64,000 nucleotides of DNA, taken from positions 1 through 64,000 of the forward strand of contig NZ_JARAJZ010000003.1 in assembly GCF_028765345.1 (NCBI RefSeq), given 5' to 3'. Below are positions 36,912 through 46,896 of the stretch, piece after piece. Each line of letters opens with the position of its first letter. Positions within the stretch are counted from its first letter, which is position 1. Source of the stretch: Sporolactobacillus sp. CQH2019 (GTDB lineage: Bacteria > Bacillota > Bacilli > Bacillales > Sporolactobacillaceae). The notes beneath the pieces are model-generated. The model was not told the origin of the DNA, searched no databases, and saw nothing but the letters and a program-made list of their open reading frames with translations. The translations under genes and the position numbers were made by a program.

Positions 36912-37895
36912 TTATGGCTTGATTGTCTCTTCTTTAGAGTCTTTAACTCCGGCAACATTCTCACTAACACCATCATTTATTGAATCAGAAATACGAGAAG
37001 GAACAGGAATAAATGGATCTATATGTGAATTGTTTTTAAGAATGGTATTATATTTATTTCTGTATTCGGTTGGCGACAAATCAGTTTCAATTTTAAATCT
37101 CCGCATAAACATTTTGGGCGTAGTGAAATAAGCAGCATATGAAATTTCTTTAATAGACATTTCAGTTCTTAGTAATAGAAGTGTGGCAAGTTCAATTTTA
37201 ATCTTGTTTATATATTGAAGAGTAGTCATATCCGTGTCGTGCTTAAAAATTTTAGTAAGATAGTTCCGATTTAAATGAACGTTTTCGGCAATTTCATTAA
37301 CCGTCAGTGTATTTGACATATTAGACTTGATCCATTCTTTGAGATGCTCAATTTTTGCGTGTCCACTGGAGCTGTCTTGTTGTTTTACATATGCTTCAAA
37401 GATTTCAATAAGTAACGCCGAGGTTAAAAAATCTCTTTTTTCCAAACGATTTAATTTGCCGCCCACTGATAATAATCGATGAAAAGCAATGGTCATGTCT
37501 TTATAATTATCGATATTGAACAACATTGGCAATGTAATAATATCATTAGTCCCATAATTATTGTATTTTAACTTATTAACAATCTCTTTTTCATCGGCCT
37601 CAAAGGAAGAAACTGTGGATTGCGGGAAAAAATGCAACCAATAAAAGTCAATATTTTCCTCGGATTTTTGATATCCAATCAGATGTTTGAATGGCGGAAT
37701 GATAATCATCTGGTTCGGTTTTACAACATATTTTTCTGAACCCACTTGTAGAAAAATAGGTCCTTTTAAGCAAAAAATTATTTCATAATCCCCTTTATGA
37801 TATCTTGCATGGTGTTGCCAAGCGTTAGAAGTAGTAAATTCTCCCCCCATAAAATACATAACTGGCTTTTCGAGTGTGAACGAATAAAAGCGCAT
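36912..37895 (-). CDS. AraC-family regulator of the GPH/GH127 genes
   Basis: 327 residues from ATG 37895 with GGAGG seven bases upstream. An N-terminal cupin (YHKGDYEIIFCLKGPIFLQVG, PPFKHLIGY) binds the sugar and a C-terminal double HTH (NEIAENVHLNRNYLTKIF, IKEISYAAYFTTPKMFMRRF) binds DNA. It is divergent from the GPH symporter gene 262 bases away and should activate it in response to an arabinose-containing oligosaccharide. AT-rich like its partners, unlike the flanking genes. Confidence 0.92.
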   Translation of the reverse strand: MRFYSFTLEKPVMYFMGGEFTTSNAWQHHARYHKGDYEIIFCLKGPIFLQVGSEKYVVKPNQMIIIPPFKHLIGYQKSEENIDFYWLHFFPQSTVSSFEADEKEIVNKLKYNNYGTNDIITLPMLFNIDNYKDMTIAFHRLLSVGGKLNRLEKRDFLTSALLIEIFEAYVKQQDSSSGHAKIEHLKEWIKSNMSNTLTVNEIAENVHLNRNYLTKIFKHDTDMTTLQYINKIKIELATLLLLRTEMSIKEISYAAYFTTPKMFMRRFKIETDLSPTEYRNKYNTILKNNSHIDPFIPVPSRISDSINDGVSENVAGVKDSKEETIKP

Positions 37896-38046
37896 ATTAT
37901 GACCTCCATATTTGAAATATAGGTCTGAATGTAAAAGTGGCAAATCGGTACCAAATCTCCTGATTTTGGGCCCAATCCCTTTAGTTAAAAAAATTTAAAG
38001 TTGCAAAATGATACCTCTTCTATCATTATAGGCCTTTTTTCTGATA

Positions 38047-38062
38047 ATGGAAACGCTTACTA
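38047..38062 (+). promoter_or_regulatory. cre site upstream of the GPH symporter
   Basis: ATGGAAACGCTTACTA fits WTGNAANCGNWNNCWW at every position. It lies 95 bases before the symporter ATG and predicts CcpA control of the arabinoside genes. Confidence 0.75.
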
Positions 38063-38156
38063 TATAACTTGTAATTGATTGAGCATGCAAAAATCTGTTA
38101 CTTCTTTTGGAACATTTGTTGTTGCTATTTACTTATCGAAAGAGAGGTTGAACACA

Positions 38157-39536
38157 ATGGGACATACTGATTCTCATGCAAATGTTGGACAATCTGCTAA
38201 AAGTATGAAATTACCAGTCTTTGAAAAGGTGGCCTATTCGTTCACTGATTTAGCTGGTAACTTGCTATACGTTACAATTTCGACCTTTATTATGTACTTC
38301 TATACTGATGTCGCAACGATTTCGGTTGCGAGTGCGGGATTAATTTTACTTGTGGCTCGTGTCTTTGATGGTGTTAGTGCCCCTATATGGGGGTCAATCG
38401 TTGATCATACCCATACTAAATGGGGCCAAAGCAGGCCATATTTCCTGTGGTTGGCGATTCCCTTTGCGCTCGCCGTGTTTGTCGCATTCTTAGCACCTAA
38501 TTTATCGTCAACAGGTAAGGTTTGGTATGCTGGAATTACTTATGTCTTGGCTGCTGGTATTGTTTATACTGGAATTCAAACTCCAATTACGGCTATCCTT
38601 CCTAACTTAACAACGGATCATACGGAACGGATTAATGCAAATTCATTTCGAATGATTGGTGGTTTGGTTGGTTCAATTTTAACCAGTACATTTTGTCTGC
38701 CTTTAGTTGCTTTCTTTGGAAAAGGAAATGACAAGGTTGGTTTTATGTGGACACTAGGAATCTTTGGCCTTATTGCCATTGTATTGCTTTTTACAGCATT
38801 CTTTAATGTTCACGAACGTACACAGGTCACAGAAGCGGTGCCTTTCAAAGATAGTTTAAAAGCCACTGTTGGGAATCGACCCTGGTACATTTTGGTTGTT
38901 GCCTTCGTTATCTTTTGGATTTCACAGGCTGATCGAATGACGATGTCTATCTACTATGCTAAATACAATCTCGGCAATGAACAATTAACTTCAATTTTTC
39001 AGGTTCTTCAAATTGTTGGTATTATCGGAACCGTGCTGATTCCTTTCTTGGTTAAGATTACCAATAAGACACATACCATGATGATTGGTTTACTCATCGC
39101 CGCTATTGGTCAGGCTTCAATGGCTTTTGTTGGTGGAAACTTTGTTTTGGTTATTATCGCTTGGGGCGTTGGTGTATTTGGTTCATCAATTGCTATCGCT
39201 ATGCCGTTTGCCATGTTGGCGGATACTGTTGATTTTGGTGAATGGAAGACAGGGATTCGGGCTTCAGGTTTCTTGACGGCTGTAGGCGCTGCTTTCTGTA
39301 TCCAGGTTGGGTCAGGGCTTGGAAGCTTTATTCCTTCAAAGATTATGGCTGCCGCAGGGTTCGTTGCAAATAAGACGCAATCGGCGAGTTCGCTTAGCGC
39401 CATCCAGTTCTGCTTTATTTGGTTACCGGTTATTGTTTATGTAGTAGTTGCCGCAATTATGGCACTTTACCCGAAGTATGAAAAGATGGAACAACAAATT
39501 AAAGTTGATCTTGATAGTCGTCGTGCGAACAATTAA
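38157..39536 (+). CDS. GPH-family sugar:cation symporter
   Basis: 459 residues, 12 predicted membrane helices. Seen: YSFTDLAGNLLYVTISTF, the loop DRTHTKWGQSRPYF-like DHTHTKWGQSRPYFLW between helices 2 and 3, and RINANSFRMIGGLVG. GAGAGG ends nine bases before ATG 38157; the frame is open to 38079. GPH carriers import glycosides and pentosides with sodium or protons. The downstream GH127 points to arabinofuranosides. The hydrophilic EIIA-like tail of LacS is absent. Confidence 0.93.
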   Translation: MGHTDSHANVGQSAKSMKLPVFEKVAYSFTDLAGNLLYVTISTFIMYFYTDVATISVASAGLILLVARVFDGVSAPIWGSIVDHTHTKWGQSRPYFLWLAIPFALAVFVAFLAPNLSSTGKVWYAGITYVLAAGIVYTGIQTPITAILPNLTTDHTERINANSFRMIGGLVGSILTSTFCLPLVAFFGKGNDKVGFMWTLGIFGLIAIVLLFTAFFNVHERTQVTEAVPFKDSLKATVGNRPWYILVVAFVIFWISQADRMTMSIYYAKYNLGNEQLTSIFQVLQIVGIIGTVLIPFLVKITNKTHTMMIGLLIAAIGQASMAFVGGNFVLVIIAWGVGVFGSSIAIAMPFAMLADTVDFGEWKTGIRASGFLTAVGAAFCIQVGSGLGSFIPSKIMAAAGFVANKTQSASSLSAIQFCFIWLPVIVYVVVAAIMALYPKYEKMEQQIKVDLDSRRANN

Positions 39537-39566
39537 TAATACCAATAAATTCTGGAGGTTTTATTT

Positions 39567-41549
39567 ATGGATAGTACAGTTAATAACTCAGATTTATCGC
39601 TTGGCAAGATAAAGATTACATCACCATTTTGGAATAAATATCGTGAACTGATCGTTAAAGAAGTATTGCCATATCAGTGGAAGGTTATGAATGATAAAGC
39701 GGATATTAACATTGCCGAAGATCCACAAGCAGGTGGTGTTAATAAGGAGAGTCATGCAGTTGCAAATCTTAAGATTGCTGCAGGAAAGATGGAAGGACAC
39801 CATTACGGCTATCCCTTCCAAGATTCCGATGTTTACAAATGGCTAGAAGCTGCTGCTTACTCATTTAATTATCATCCTGATGAAAAATTAAAACAAATTA
39901 CAGATAGTGTTATTGATTTAATAGCTGATGCGCAGGATCCTGATGGGTATCTGGATACGCTTTTTCAAATTGATATGCCAGATCGAAAATTTAAGCGACT
40001 TCAACAGTCCCATGAACTTTATACCATGGGACACTACATCGAAGCTGGAGTGGCCTACTATAAAGCAACTGGAAATCAAAAGGCGTTAAACATTGCCAGG
40101 AAAATGGCAGATTGTATTGATAATAATTTTGGGCCTCAAGATGGAAAGATTCATGGTTATGATGGTCACCCTGAAATTGAATTAGCATTGGCTCGTTTGT
40201 ACGAAATTACAAAAGAAAAACGTTATTTAGATCTTGCGCATTATTTCCTTCTGGAACGGGGTCAGGATCCCCAATTCTTCAACAAACAAATTGCAAAAGA
40301 TGGCGATGATGATGAACACGATCTTATAGATCGGTTCCGAACCTACCCGCTGACATTCTGGCAGGCGGCCGAGCCTATCGTTGATCAAAAAACCGCTGAG
40401 GGTCATGCTGTGCGTGTAGGCTATATGCTAACAGGTGTCACTCATGTGGCCCGTTTAACTCATGACGAAGCGCTTATGGAAGCCGGGAAGCGGCTTTGGC
40501 GAGATATTGTTAAGAGAAGAATGTATATTACTGGCGCCGTAGGATCCAATGCATTACGTGAGTCTTACACATTCGATTATGATTTACCAAACGACACAGT
40601 TTATGGCGAAACCTGTGCGGCAGTATCAATGGTTTTCTTTGCTCGACAGCTTTTGGACGTAGAAGCAAAAGGCGAGTATGCTGATGTGATTGAAAAGGAA
40701 TTATTCAATGGTGCGTTAAGCGGCATGTCTCTTGACGGCAAACATTTCTTCTATGTTAACCCACTGGAAGCTGACCCAAAACTTAGCAAATATAATCCGG
40801 CTGAAGCGCATGTTTTAACCCATCGTGCTGATTGGTTTGGGTGTGCATGTTGTCCAGCTAATCTAGCAAGATTAATAGCTTCAATTGACCAGTATATTTA
40901 TAATGTGATTGATAATAAGATCCTTTCGCATCAATTTATTTCAAATGAAGCTGAATTTAATAACGGAATATCTGTTAAACAAGAAAGTAACTTCCCATGG
41001 GAAGGCGACATTGAGTATACCCTCCATTCGGATAGTGATACAGATACACAGTTGGGTATCCGAATTCCTTCATGGTCACAAGGTCGTTTTACTTTATCAA
41101 TTAATGGTAAAAAGATAACGGCAAAAGAAGTTGATGGCTTCGTCTATATTGACATTGCCAAAGGAACAACACATGTTGAACTTAGCCTATCCATGTCAAC
41201 CCACATTATGCGTGCTAATACGAGAGTTCGTGATGATATGGGCAAGGTCGCTATTCAAAGAGGGCCGATTATTTATTGTACCGAAGAAGCAGATAATTCC
41301 GCATCCCTGTGGGCATACAGACTAAATGCTATTCCAAGGTTTAACAGCAAGTTTGAATCTGGTCTTCTAGATGGTGTTGTATCGCTCGAAACGAATGATG
41401 CGGAGAAAGCCGAAGACGATAGTGAAGAGCTTTATTTTGAAGATAAGAATGTTTCGTGGAAACCATCTTCAATGAAATTTATTCCGTATTACGCCTGGTC
41501 AAATAGAAAAAACGGTCAAATGAGAGTTTGGCAAGATATTAATAAGTAA
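39567..41549 (+). CDS. GH127 beta-L-arabinofuranosidase
   Basis: 660 residues, the length of Bifidobacterium HypBA1. It removes terminal beta-L-arabinofuranose from short oligosaccharides (hydroxyproline-linked arabinans). The zinc-thiolate site is seen as Glu348 in YGETCAA and Cys426, Cys428, Cys429 in FGCACCPANLARL, with Cys429 as expected nucleophile. There is no signal peptide, so the enzyme acts inside on imported oligosaccharide. GGAGG lies before the ATG. It is 30 bases behind the symporter. AT-rich codon use resembles lactobacilli and suggests acquisition of the three-gene block. Confidence 0.93.
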   Translation: MDSTVNNSDLSLGKIKITSPFWNKYRELIVKEVLPYQWKVMNDKADINIAEDPQAGGVNKESHAVANLKIAAGKMEGHHYGYPFQDSDVYKWLEAAAYSFNYHPDEKLKQITDSVIDLIADAQDPDGYLDTLFQIDMPDRKFKRLQQSHELYTMGHYIEAGVAYYKATGNQKALNIARKMADCIDNNFGPQDGKIHGYDGHPEIELALARLYEITKEKRYLDLAHYFLLERGQDPQFFNKQIAKDGDDDEHDLIDRFRTYPLTFWQAAEPIVDQKTAEGHAVRVGYMLTGVTHVARLTHDEALMEAGKRLWRDIVKRRMYITGAVGSNALRESYTFDYDLPNDTVYGETCAAVSMVFFARQLLDVEAKGEYADVIEKELFNGALSGMSLDGKHFFYVNPLEADPKLSKYNPAEAHVLTHRADWFGCACCPANLARLIASIDQYIYNVIDNKILSHQFISNEAEFNNGISVKQESNFPWEGDIEYTLHSDSDTDTQLGIRIPSWSQGRFTLSINGKKITAKEVDGFVYIDIAKGTTHVELSLSMSTHIMRANTRVRDDMGKVAIQRGPIIYCTEEADNSASLWAYRLNAIPRFNSKFESGLLDGVVSLETNDAEKAEDDSEELYFEDKNVSWKPSSMKFIPYYAWSNRKNGQMRVWQDINK

Positions 41550-41632
41550 CGATAAGAAAATAGTTGCGGGCAAGTCTATCAATAAAAAATAAATTCCGTT
41601 TGAAATCATCAGATTGCCACCTTAACCTCAGG

Positions 41633-41663
41633 AAGAAGGCGGGACAAAAGTCCCGTCTTTCTT
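41633..41663 (+). terminator. Terminator of the GPH-GH127 operon
   Basis: AAGAAGGCGGGAC pairs with GTCCCGTCTTTCTT over AAAA, then a T-rich stretch. Unambiguous. Confidence 0.85.
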
Positions 41664-42191
41664 CTTTTCTTATTGTTTAGGAAATTATAAAATATCGGCT
41701 TGTGGATAATTTGTCCGTTAAACTAGCAAAAGAATGTTCAGGGAGAGTCCGAATCATGGAGAAACGGAAAAACAGTGTGGTACATACGAATGTGACGGGC
41801 AGGGAGATATTAGAGATGCCTGCTCAAATCTGAAACTGGTTTATCCAGTCATCGGTTCTGCACGCTATCGCCGTTGAATATGAAGATGGCCCTTGAATAA
41901 TTGACTTTTATGAAAATTTTATTATATTCATGATCATCTAGTGGCCTAAAATCGTCTGGCTCTTATGATTTTAAATCTATATCTGATTCTGATGGGTAAA
42001 TTTTCTTCTATATTTTTCCTCAATTAATTATTCCTTCTTCCATCTGATTGCAGTATTTTGAGCAATATTTTAATAGGATAAAAAACATCTTTATTGTTGA
42101 CAGGTAATCTCATTCTTTCCTTAATTTTTCCGTCCCGGCTATATGAACTTAAAGGAAAAAGATTTTGTGTTACCGGATTTCGGCATTTATT
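41664..42191. other. Gap without genes
   Basis: About 530 AT-rich bases. A 25-codon frame at 41757 is the longest with a ribosome-like site and resembles nothing I know. Probably decayed. Confidence 0.3.
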
Positions 42192-42230
42192 AAAGGCTCT
42201 CTGCCGGACAATGCCGGCAAAGAGCCTTTT
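42192..42230. terminator. Bidirectional terminator at the end of the ABC transporter gene
   Basis: AAAGGCTCT...AGAGCCTTT with an inner GCCGG/CCGGC stem. It lies 28 bases beyond the ABC transporter stop on the minus strand and has a longer T run on the plus strand. Confidence 0.75.
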
Positions 42231-42257
42231 CTTTTTTTATGTTTCTTAATCCGAAAA

Positions 42258-44240
42258 TTAGTCAGCGGACAGAGCGTCAATCGGATTAAGCCGTGAAGCC
42301 CGTCTTGCCGGTAGAAGAGCGGCAAGAAATGAGATCGCCAGAGCGATGATTACTGTTGATATGATGTTGGCCGGTGTAATCTGGACGATGTTAAACTTGA
42401 CGATTTTATACAGCACATGATTGAGCAGTACGCTTGAGCCGTAAGCCAGAATAAGAGCGAGTGCTGCCGAAAATAGGCCGATCAGGATCGACTCGGCGGT
42501 AAATAGCCGGCGTATATCCTTCCTTCGTTCACCCAGCGCACGCAGGATGCCGATTTCTTTAGTCCGTTCAGATACTGACATGTACATAGTCACGATGATC
42601 ATCAAGGCGGAAACCATGATCGATATGCCGGCGATCGCTGCGAGAACAATCGATGCAACCTGGACGTACTGATTGACCGTATCCAGAATATCGCCGACCG
42701 TGATGGCCCCGTAGCTGTATTTACCATGATCCTTTAGTCCCTGAATGGTGTTCGCAACCTGTTTGACGTAAGTGGGTCCGGTGACGTTGACGGAGACAAA
42801 GTTTGCGCCCGCAATGCCGTGATATTTCTCGATCAGCTGATGCATAGTATTGTAGTTTGTTGCTGCCGGGAGGACCTGGGCGCTGTCTGAAAATCCGACA
42901 ACTTTATACTTACCGGTCATCTGAATCGGCTGGTTTTGCTTATTGATCCATGGCAGGGTCAGTGTTATCGTTTTCCCCTGAAGCTGTTTGTAGGTTTTGG
43001 CACTCATCAGAGCGATCGCCTGGTTCTTGTTAATGACAATCTCGTTATCCCCCGGTGCATGGCCGGTTTTAATTGTGTTGCCGGAGAACGCTTTCGTCCA
43101 GGTCTGGATGCCTGTCCCGTTAGAGTTTTTCTTGTTATAAGACACTGTGTATGTGCTTAACTGGTAACCTGGTTCCACTCTGTTGACGTGCTTCAGGCCG
43201 CGCAGGCGGTCCACCTGGCTGCTGGTGAGCAGCAGCCTGGATGGATCATTGGCGAACTGCTGCATCGACTGCTGCAGTTCTGTGCTGCTCATTTTTTTGC
43301 CGCTGGGATTCTTTAATACCGTAATCGAATCGGGGTTGACCATCGAGTTGATTTGATTCTGGATGAAGGCATTGATACCGTTACCCAGTCCGCTGAAGAG
43401 CAGGACGGCAAAAAGTCCGATGGCCGTTCCGAGCATAATGATCGAATTGCGCCAGAAATTAAAGGTGAGGTGCTTGAACGCATTCTTGTAACTTGCTCCG
43501 GCGGAAAGCGGCTTTGCCCGAAAGTCCTTCGCGGTATCCTGCGGCATTGGGTAGGCTTGCTTAATCCGAGTGTCGCCATCAATTTTTCCATCCGTAAGAT
43601 GGACAATCCGTGTTCCGTGGTTGGCGACTTCCTGGGAATGGGTGACGGCGATCACCAGTTTACCCTCTGCTGCGATCTCCTCCAGAAGTTTGAGAACCTC
43701 TGCGGTGTTCCCGGAGTCCAGAGCGCCTGTCGGTTCATCGGCAAGGATGATTTCAGGATTGCCGGCCAGCGCCCGTGCAATTGCTACCCGTTGTTTTTGC
43801 CCGCCGGAGAGTTGATTCGGGCGTTTCTTTAATTGATCGCCGAGACCGACCTTTTTAAGTAACGCGACGGCCCGTTCTTTTCGCTGGCTCCCGGTAAGCG
43901 TCGTCATGTCCAGAGAGGCCAGAACATTTTCAACGATGTTCAGATGGCTGATTAAATTATACGATTGATAAATGTAGCCAATGGTACTGCGGCGGTAGTC
44001 ATCCAGCTGCTTCTGCCGGGTATGGTCGAGCGGATGCCCGTCGACCATGACCTGACCGGTGAATTCACGATCCAGTCCGCCAATAATATTCATCAGGGTT
44101 GATTTGCCGCCCCCTGATTCTCCCAGGATCGAGACAAATTCGCCCCGCTCCAATCGAAGATCAATGCCTTTCAGGACGGGAAATTCTTCTTTTCCTAAAA
44201 AGTACGACTTGTGAATGGCTTGTAATTCGAGAAAGGCCAT
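42258..44240 (-). CDS. MacB-like ABC transporter, ATPase fused to FtsX-type permease
   Basis: 660 residues. The ATPase (about 1-225) has Walker A GESGGGKST, signature LSGGQKQRVAIARAL, Walker B IILADEPTGALD and the H-loop VTHS. A permease half follows with one helix (about 270-290), a large outer domain and three C-terminal helices ending in LPARRASRLNPIDALSAD, the MacB/FtsX ending. In Firmicutes such fusions export or sense antimicrobial peptides or remodel the wall. No two-component system or outer partner lies beside it. Confidence 0.92.
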   Translation of the reverse strand: MAFLELQAIHKSYFLGKEEFPVLKGIDLRLERGEFVSILGESGGGKSTLMNIIGGLDREFTGQVMVDGHPLDHTRQKQLDDYRRSTIGYIYQSYNLISHLNIVENVLASLDMTTLTGSQRKERAVALLKKVGLGDQLKKRPNQLSGGQKQRVAIARALAGNPEIILADEPTGALDSGNTAEVLKLLEEIAAEGKLVIAVTHSQEVANHGTRIVHLTDGKIDGDTRIKQAYPMPQDTAKDFRAKPLSAGASYKNAFKHLTFNFWRNSIIMLGTAIGLFAVLLFSGLGNGINAFIQNQINSMVNPDSITVLKNPSGKKMSSTELQQSMQQFANDPSRLLLTSSQVDRLRGLKHVNRVEPGYQLSTYTVSYNKKNSNGTGIQTWTKAFSGNTIKTGHAPGDNEIVINKNQAIALMSAKTYKQLQGKTITLTLPWINKQNQPIQMTGKYKVVGFSDSAQVLPAATNYNTMHQLIEKYHGIAGANFVSVNVTGPTYVKQVANTIQGLKDHGKYSYGAITVGDILDTVNQYVQVASIVLAAIAGISIMVSALMIIVTMYMSVSERTKEIGILRALGERRKDIRRLFTAESILIGLFSAALALILAYGSSVLLNHVLYKIVKFNIVQITPANIISTVIIALAISFLAALLPARRASRLNPIDALSAD

Positions 44241-44341
44241 GACATCTTCTCCTTTACTAGTTCAATGTCAGGGCTAAATATATAAAAAGTAAAACAAAAT
44301 GTCAACATTGTTTTATCTTTTTTGACAAAAAAATGCTCGTG

Positions 44342-44533
44342 TTAAAAGCCCCGAAGGAAGCTATCCAACGAGACTTCCCTTAACTGAAGATTCGCTGCAT
44401 CCGTCAAGCGGAGAATGTGGACGAAATCTTCCTTATTCAGCTGTCCTTTCAAAATCCGTTCGTTTTTGGCCCGTATGGTGTGCCGGGGTATGAAATAGAA
44501 ACACTGGTACAGCGTTTCGAGGACGTCTTTCAT
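44342..44533 (-). pseudogene. Truncated DUF6809-family protein
   Basis: 63 codons from ATG 44533 (AAAGGTG upstream): ETLYQCFYFIPRHTIRAKNE, QLNKEDFVHILRLTDAAN and EVSLDSFLRGF followed by a stop. DUF6809 proteins usually continue with about 15-25 residues beginning FQLGSALFYQM, as in the copy at 48827, so this one is cut short. The leader 44534-44610 is shared with that copy and with 36640. It may still be expressed. Confidence 0.6.
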
Positions 44534-44728
44534 AACGTTCACCTTTCTCAACGACACACAGTACCAGAGGAGAGGGGGGATATCTATCATTTTCAACGGA
44601 TCAAATAACCTTTTTCTCAGCAGAACTGTATAATGAAAGATTCATGTTGAAAATGGAATTTCAATTGAATCTATCCATTTGTTCCCATACGACAGCAGCT
44701 TGTTGGGGTTCAAAACCATGAGCGGCCT

Positions 44729-45517
44729 TTACGCCAATAAAACTTCCAGTGAATTCGTCACTGATTTCCATGCTGAAGACGACGGATCGATGAGTTTAAA
44801 ATGCTCTATTCCCGGGAGAACAATCAATCTGACTTTATCCTCCAGTGCCATCGCCCGACGATGATATGCAACACTCAATTCGATCGGAACATCACAGTCA
44901 CGGTCTCCATGGATTAAAATTTGCTCAACATACAAAGGCAACCATTCACTGGGTGAAGCTAAATGGTAACGAGCCGGAACTTCCCGCGGTGTTCCACCTA
45001 GAAAAGATTCAACTGGACTGCTCATTCCTTTTTCAAGATCAATTTCCCACATCTTTTGCAAATCGGAAACACCGGCCAGGCTTAGAATACCCCGTACATG
45101 TATTGCCAATGGACTGCCCATTTCATCCGTTTGATCTTTGAAACGGGAAGCTAACCAGAGAGCCAAATGCCCACCCGCCGAATGCCCGAGAATCACTACA
45201 CGAGAAAGATCAAGCGGAAAATATTTCCCGAGTTCAGACAAGTGATTAACGGCATCTATAACATCATGAAAGGTCCCCGGCCACCCTCCTCCATCTTCTC
45301 CGACACGGCGGTATTCGATATTCCAGGCGGCGTAACCACGGCGAACCAAATCTTCATTAAGCGGATCCATTTCCTCAAGGCCGTACTTCGCTTTCCAAAA
45401 CCCGCCATGAATCGTCACAACTACCGGACAACTATCAGCCGACTTAGGCATCCGCAGTACTCCGAATTGTGACGGATGTTCTCCATAAGCCGAGCGGCTC
45501 AAAGAAATAGATGCCAA
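44729..45517 (-). CDS. Alpha/beta hydrolase (esterase/BD-FAE-like)
   Basis: 262 residues. HGGFW forms the oxyanion hole at about residue 37, GHSAGGH at about 128 carries the nucleophile serine, and the end of the chain has HGDRDCDVP and GIEHFKLIDP with the catalytic Asp and His. This is the bodyguard/kynurenine-formamidase-like group of small esterases. No signal peptide. Substrate unknown. Its promoter side faces the repeat at 45640. Confidence 0.88.
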   Translation of the reverse strand: MASISLSRSAYGEHPSQFGVLRMPKSADSCPVVVTIHGGFWKAKYGLEEMDPLNEDLVRRGYAAWNIEYRRVGEDGGGWPGTFHDVIDAVNHLSELGKYFPLDLSRVVILGHSAGGHLALWLASRFKDQTDEMGSPLAIHVRGILSLAGVSDLQKMWEIDLEKGMSSPVESFLGGTPREVPARYHLASPSEWLPLYVEQILIHGDRDCDVPIELSVAYHRRAMALEDKVRLIVLPGIEHFKLIDPSSSAWKSVTNSLEVLLA

Positions 45518-45639
45518 TGTAAAAATCCCCTTTTAAAGTTTTTTATCTAGCCTGCTTTTAAAACTCCGTTTAGCTTTCTGGCATTTCGGATCGACTTATG
45601 GATCCAATTGAACCGCTCCGCAGTATCCGTTATTTTTGC

Positions 45640-45840
45640 AACAAAATCATTTTCTTCATTATAGCTAATTCCGAGTGATCTGACGCAATTTCTCATCGTT
45701 CTTTCCATTTGGATATTGCATTGACTCATCAGGATTTCATCGCTTTGTTTTCTATCGTATTAATGTTCACACACAGGCCTTCACGCTGGCCTTTTCACCC
45801 TCCAGCCCTTTCCTCCCGATCTGCCACCAAGCTTATTTCT
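45640..45840 (-). repeat. Dispersed repeat, copy A
   Basis: On the minus strand this shares GTGAAGGCCTGT, a CATGAACAT-like box and CGGAATTAGCTATAATG with copies at 49760 and 51340. A 53-60 codon frame (45547-45729) runs through its 3' part (GISYNEENDFVAKITDTAE) and may be the remnant gene it once preceded. The TATAAT suggests a promoter module. Confidence 0.5.
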
Positions 45841-46026
45841 TCTGGATTCACTGAAAACCTTGAACAGAACGCCTTTCTGAAGAATTATTCGTCTCGCCTA
45901 GAATCCTCAAGAAATTTGTTCAGAAAGCTCTACTGATTTTATTTGGAAAATTGAAGTTGAAGTATTAAACAGAAGTTAATTATCTTATAATAAATTGAAA
46001 TTATACTACTCCGAGATGAATCTTAC

Positions 46027-46617
46027 ATGGAGGAGATTTTATTGCTGCTCTCAACACTATTAGCTCAGTCTAAAAAACCTGAGGGATGGCTGGGAAAGGT
46101 AATGATGAAACTTTGGAATAAAGCTTATTTTCCAATGGTTAAATGGGGCCTTGGGTTTGCCAATATACCTCAAAACGGAACGATACTTGATGTAGGTGTA
46201 GGGAATGGATTGACAACAAAATATCTTTCTCAGAGAGCACCTTCAAGTCTTGTAACGGGTATTGATATTTCTGAAACAGCAATAACAATGGCAAGAAAGA
46301 ATAATGCTGCCGATGATATCTCCTTTTCAGTGATGAGTGTAGAGAAAATGTCATTTCCAGATAATAGTTTTGACTTAGTCACGGCATTTCAAACCCACTT
46401 CCATTGGCCTTCATATGTACGTGGGTTAGAGGAGATCTATCGTGTTTTAAAGTACAATGGACAAGTGATAATCGCTTGTGAAAAAGTGAAACTTAATTAT
46501 TTTATGAGCAACGATAAAAACGGTGAGTACACACAAGTGATCACAAAAGATATAGTTTTTAATAAATGCAGCCAATATTATTATCACGGATGGCTGTGCT
46601 ATTATTTTATAAAATAG
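46027..46617 (+). CDS. Class I SAM-dependent methyltransferase
   Basis: 196 residues. SAM motif I ILDVGVGNG is at about 53, followed by GIDISETAI, VEKMSFPDNSFDLV and the post-motif VLKYNGQVII, a Methyltransf_11 pattern. The ATG is preceded by GAGATGAATC-type bases only; GGAGG lies inside the frame just after the ATG, so a later start is conceivable. AT-rich. Substrate unknown. Confidence 0.82.
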   Translation: MEEILLLLSTLLAQSKKPEGWLGKVMMKLWNKAYFPMVKWGLGFANIPQNGTILDVGVGNGLTTKYLSQRAPSSLVTGIDISETAITMARKNNAADDISFSVMSVEKMSFPDNSFDLVTAFQTHFHWPSYVRGLEEIYRVLKYNGQVIIACEKVKLNYFMSNDKNGEYTQVITKDIVFNKCSQYYYHGWLCYYFIK

Positions 46618-46638
46618 AATTTTGCCACTATCAAGCTC

Positions 46639-46788
46639 TTAATCAGATTTGATTACCGTATCATGCGCGTCTTCCGAAGTAAAGGCATAAAAGAGGCGTC
46701 CCTTTTCCGCTCTCGTGCTGGAAGCGACGGCCTGAACGTCTGCAGTGAACTCATTCACATCAGACGGATTTAGGTGAACATAACTCAT
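46639..46788 (-). pseudogene. Fragment of an antibiotic-biosynthesis-monooxygenase (ABM) protein
   Basis: 49 codons reading NEFTADVQAVASSTRAEKG and RLFYAFTSEDAH, the middle of a putative quinol monooxygenase (normally about 95-110 residues). No ribosome site. It stops early. It lies downstream of the alcohol-dehydrogenase-like gene on the same strand and may be a lost third gene of that unit. Confidence 0.4.
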
Positions 46789-46896
46789 AAGTATTAATCA
46801 TTGTTGTTCATCCTTTTTTTCTTAATTAAGTTAGCAAATTTCTTCAAAACTCATTTGTGTTTCAAGAGGACTGCGATAATCATTCATGCTGTCGTC

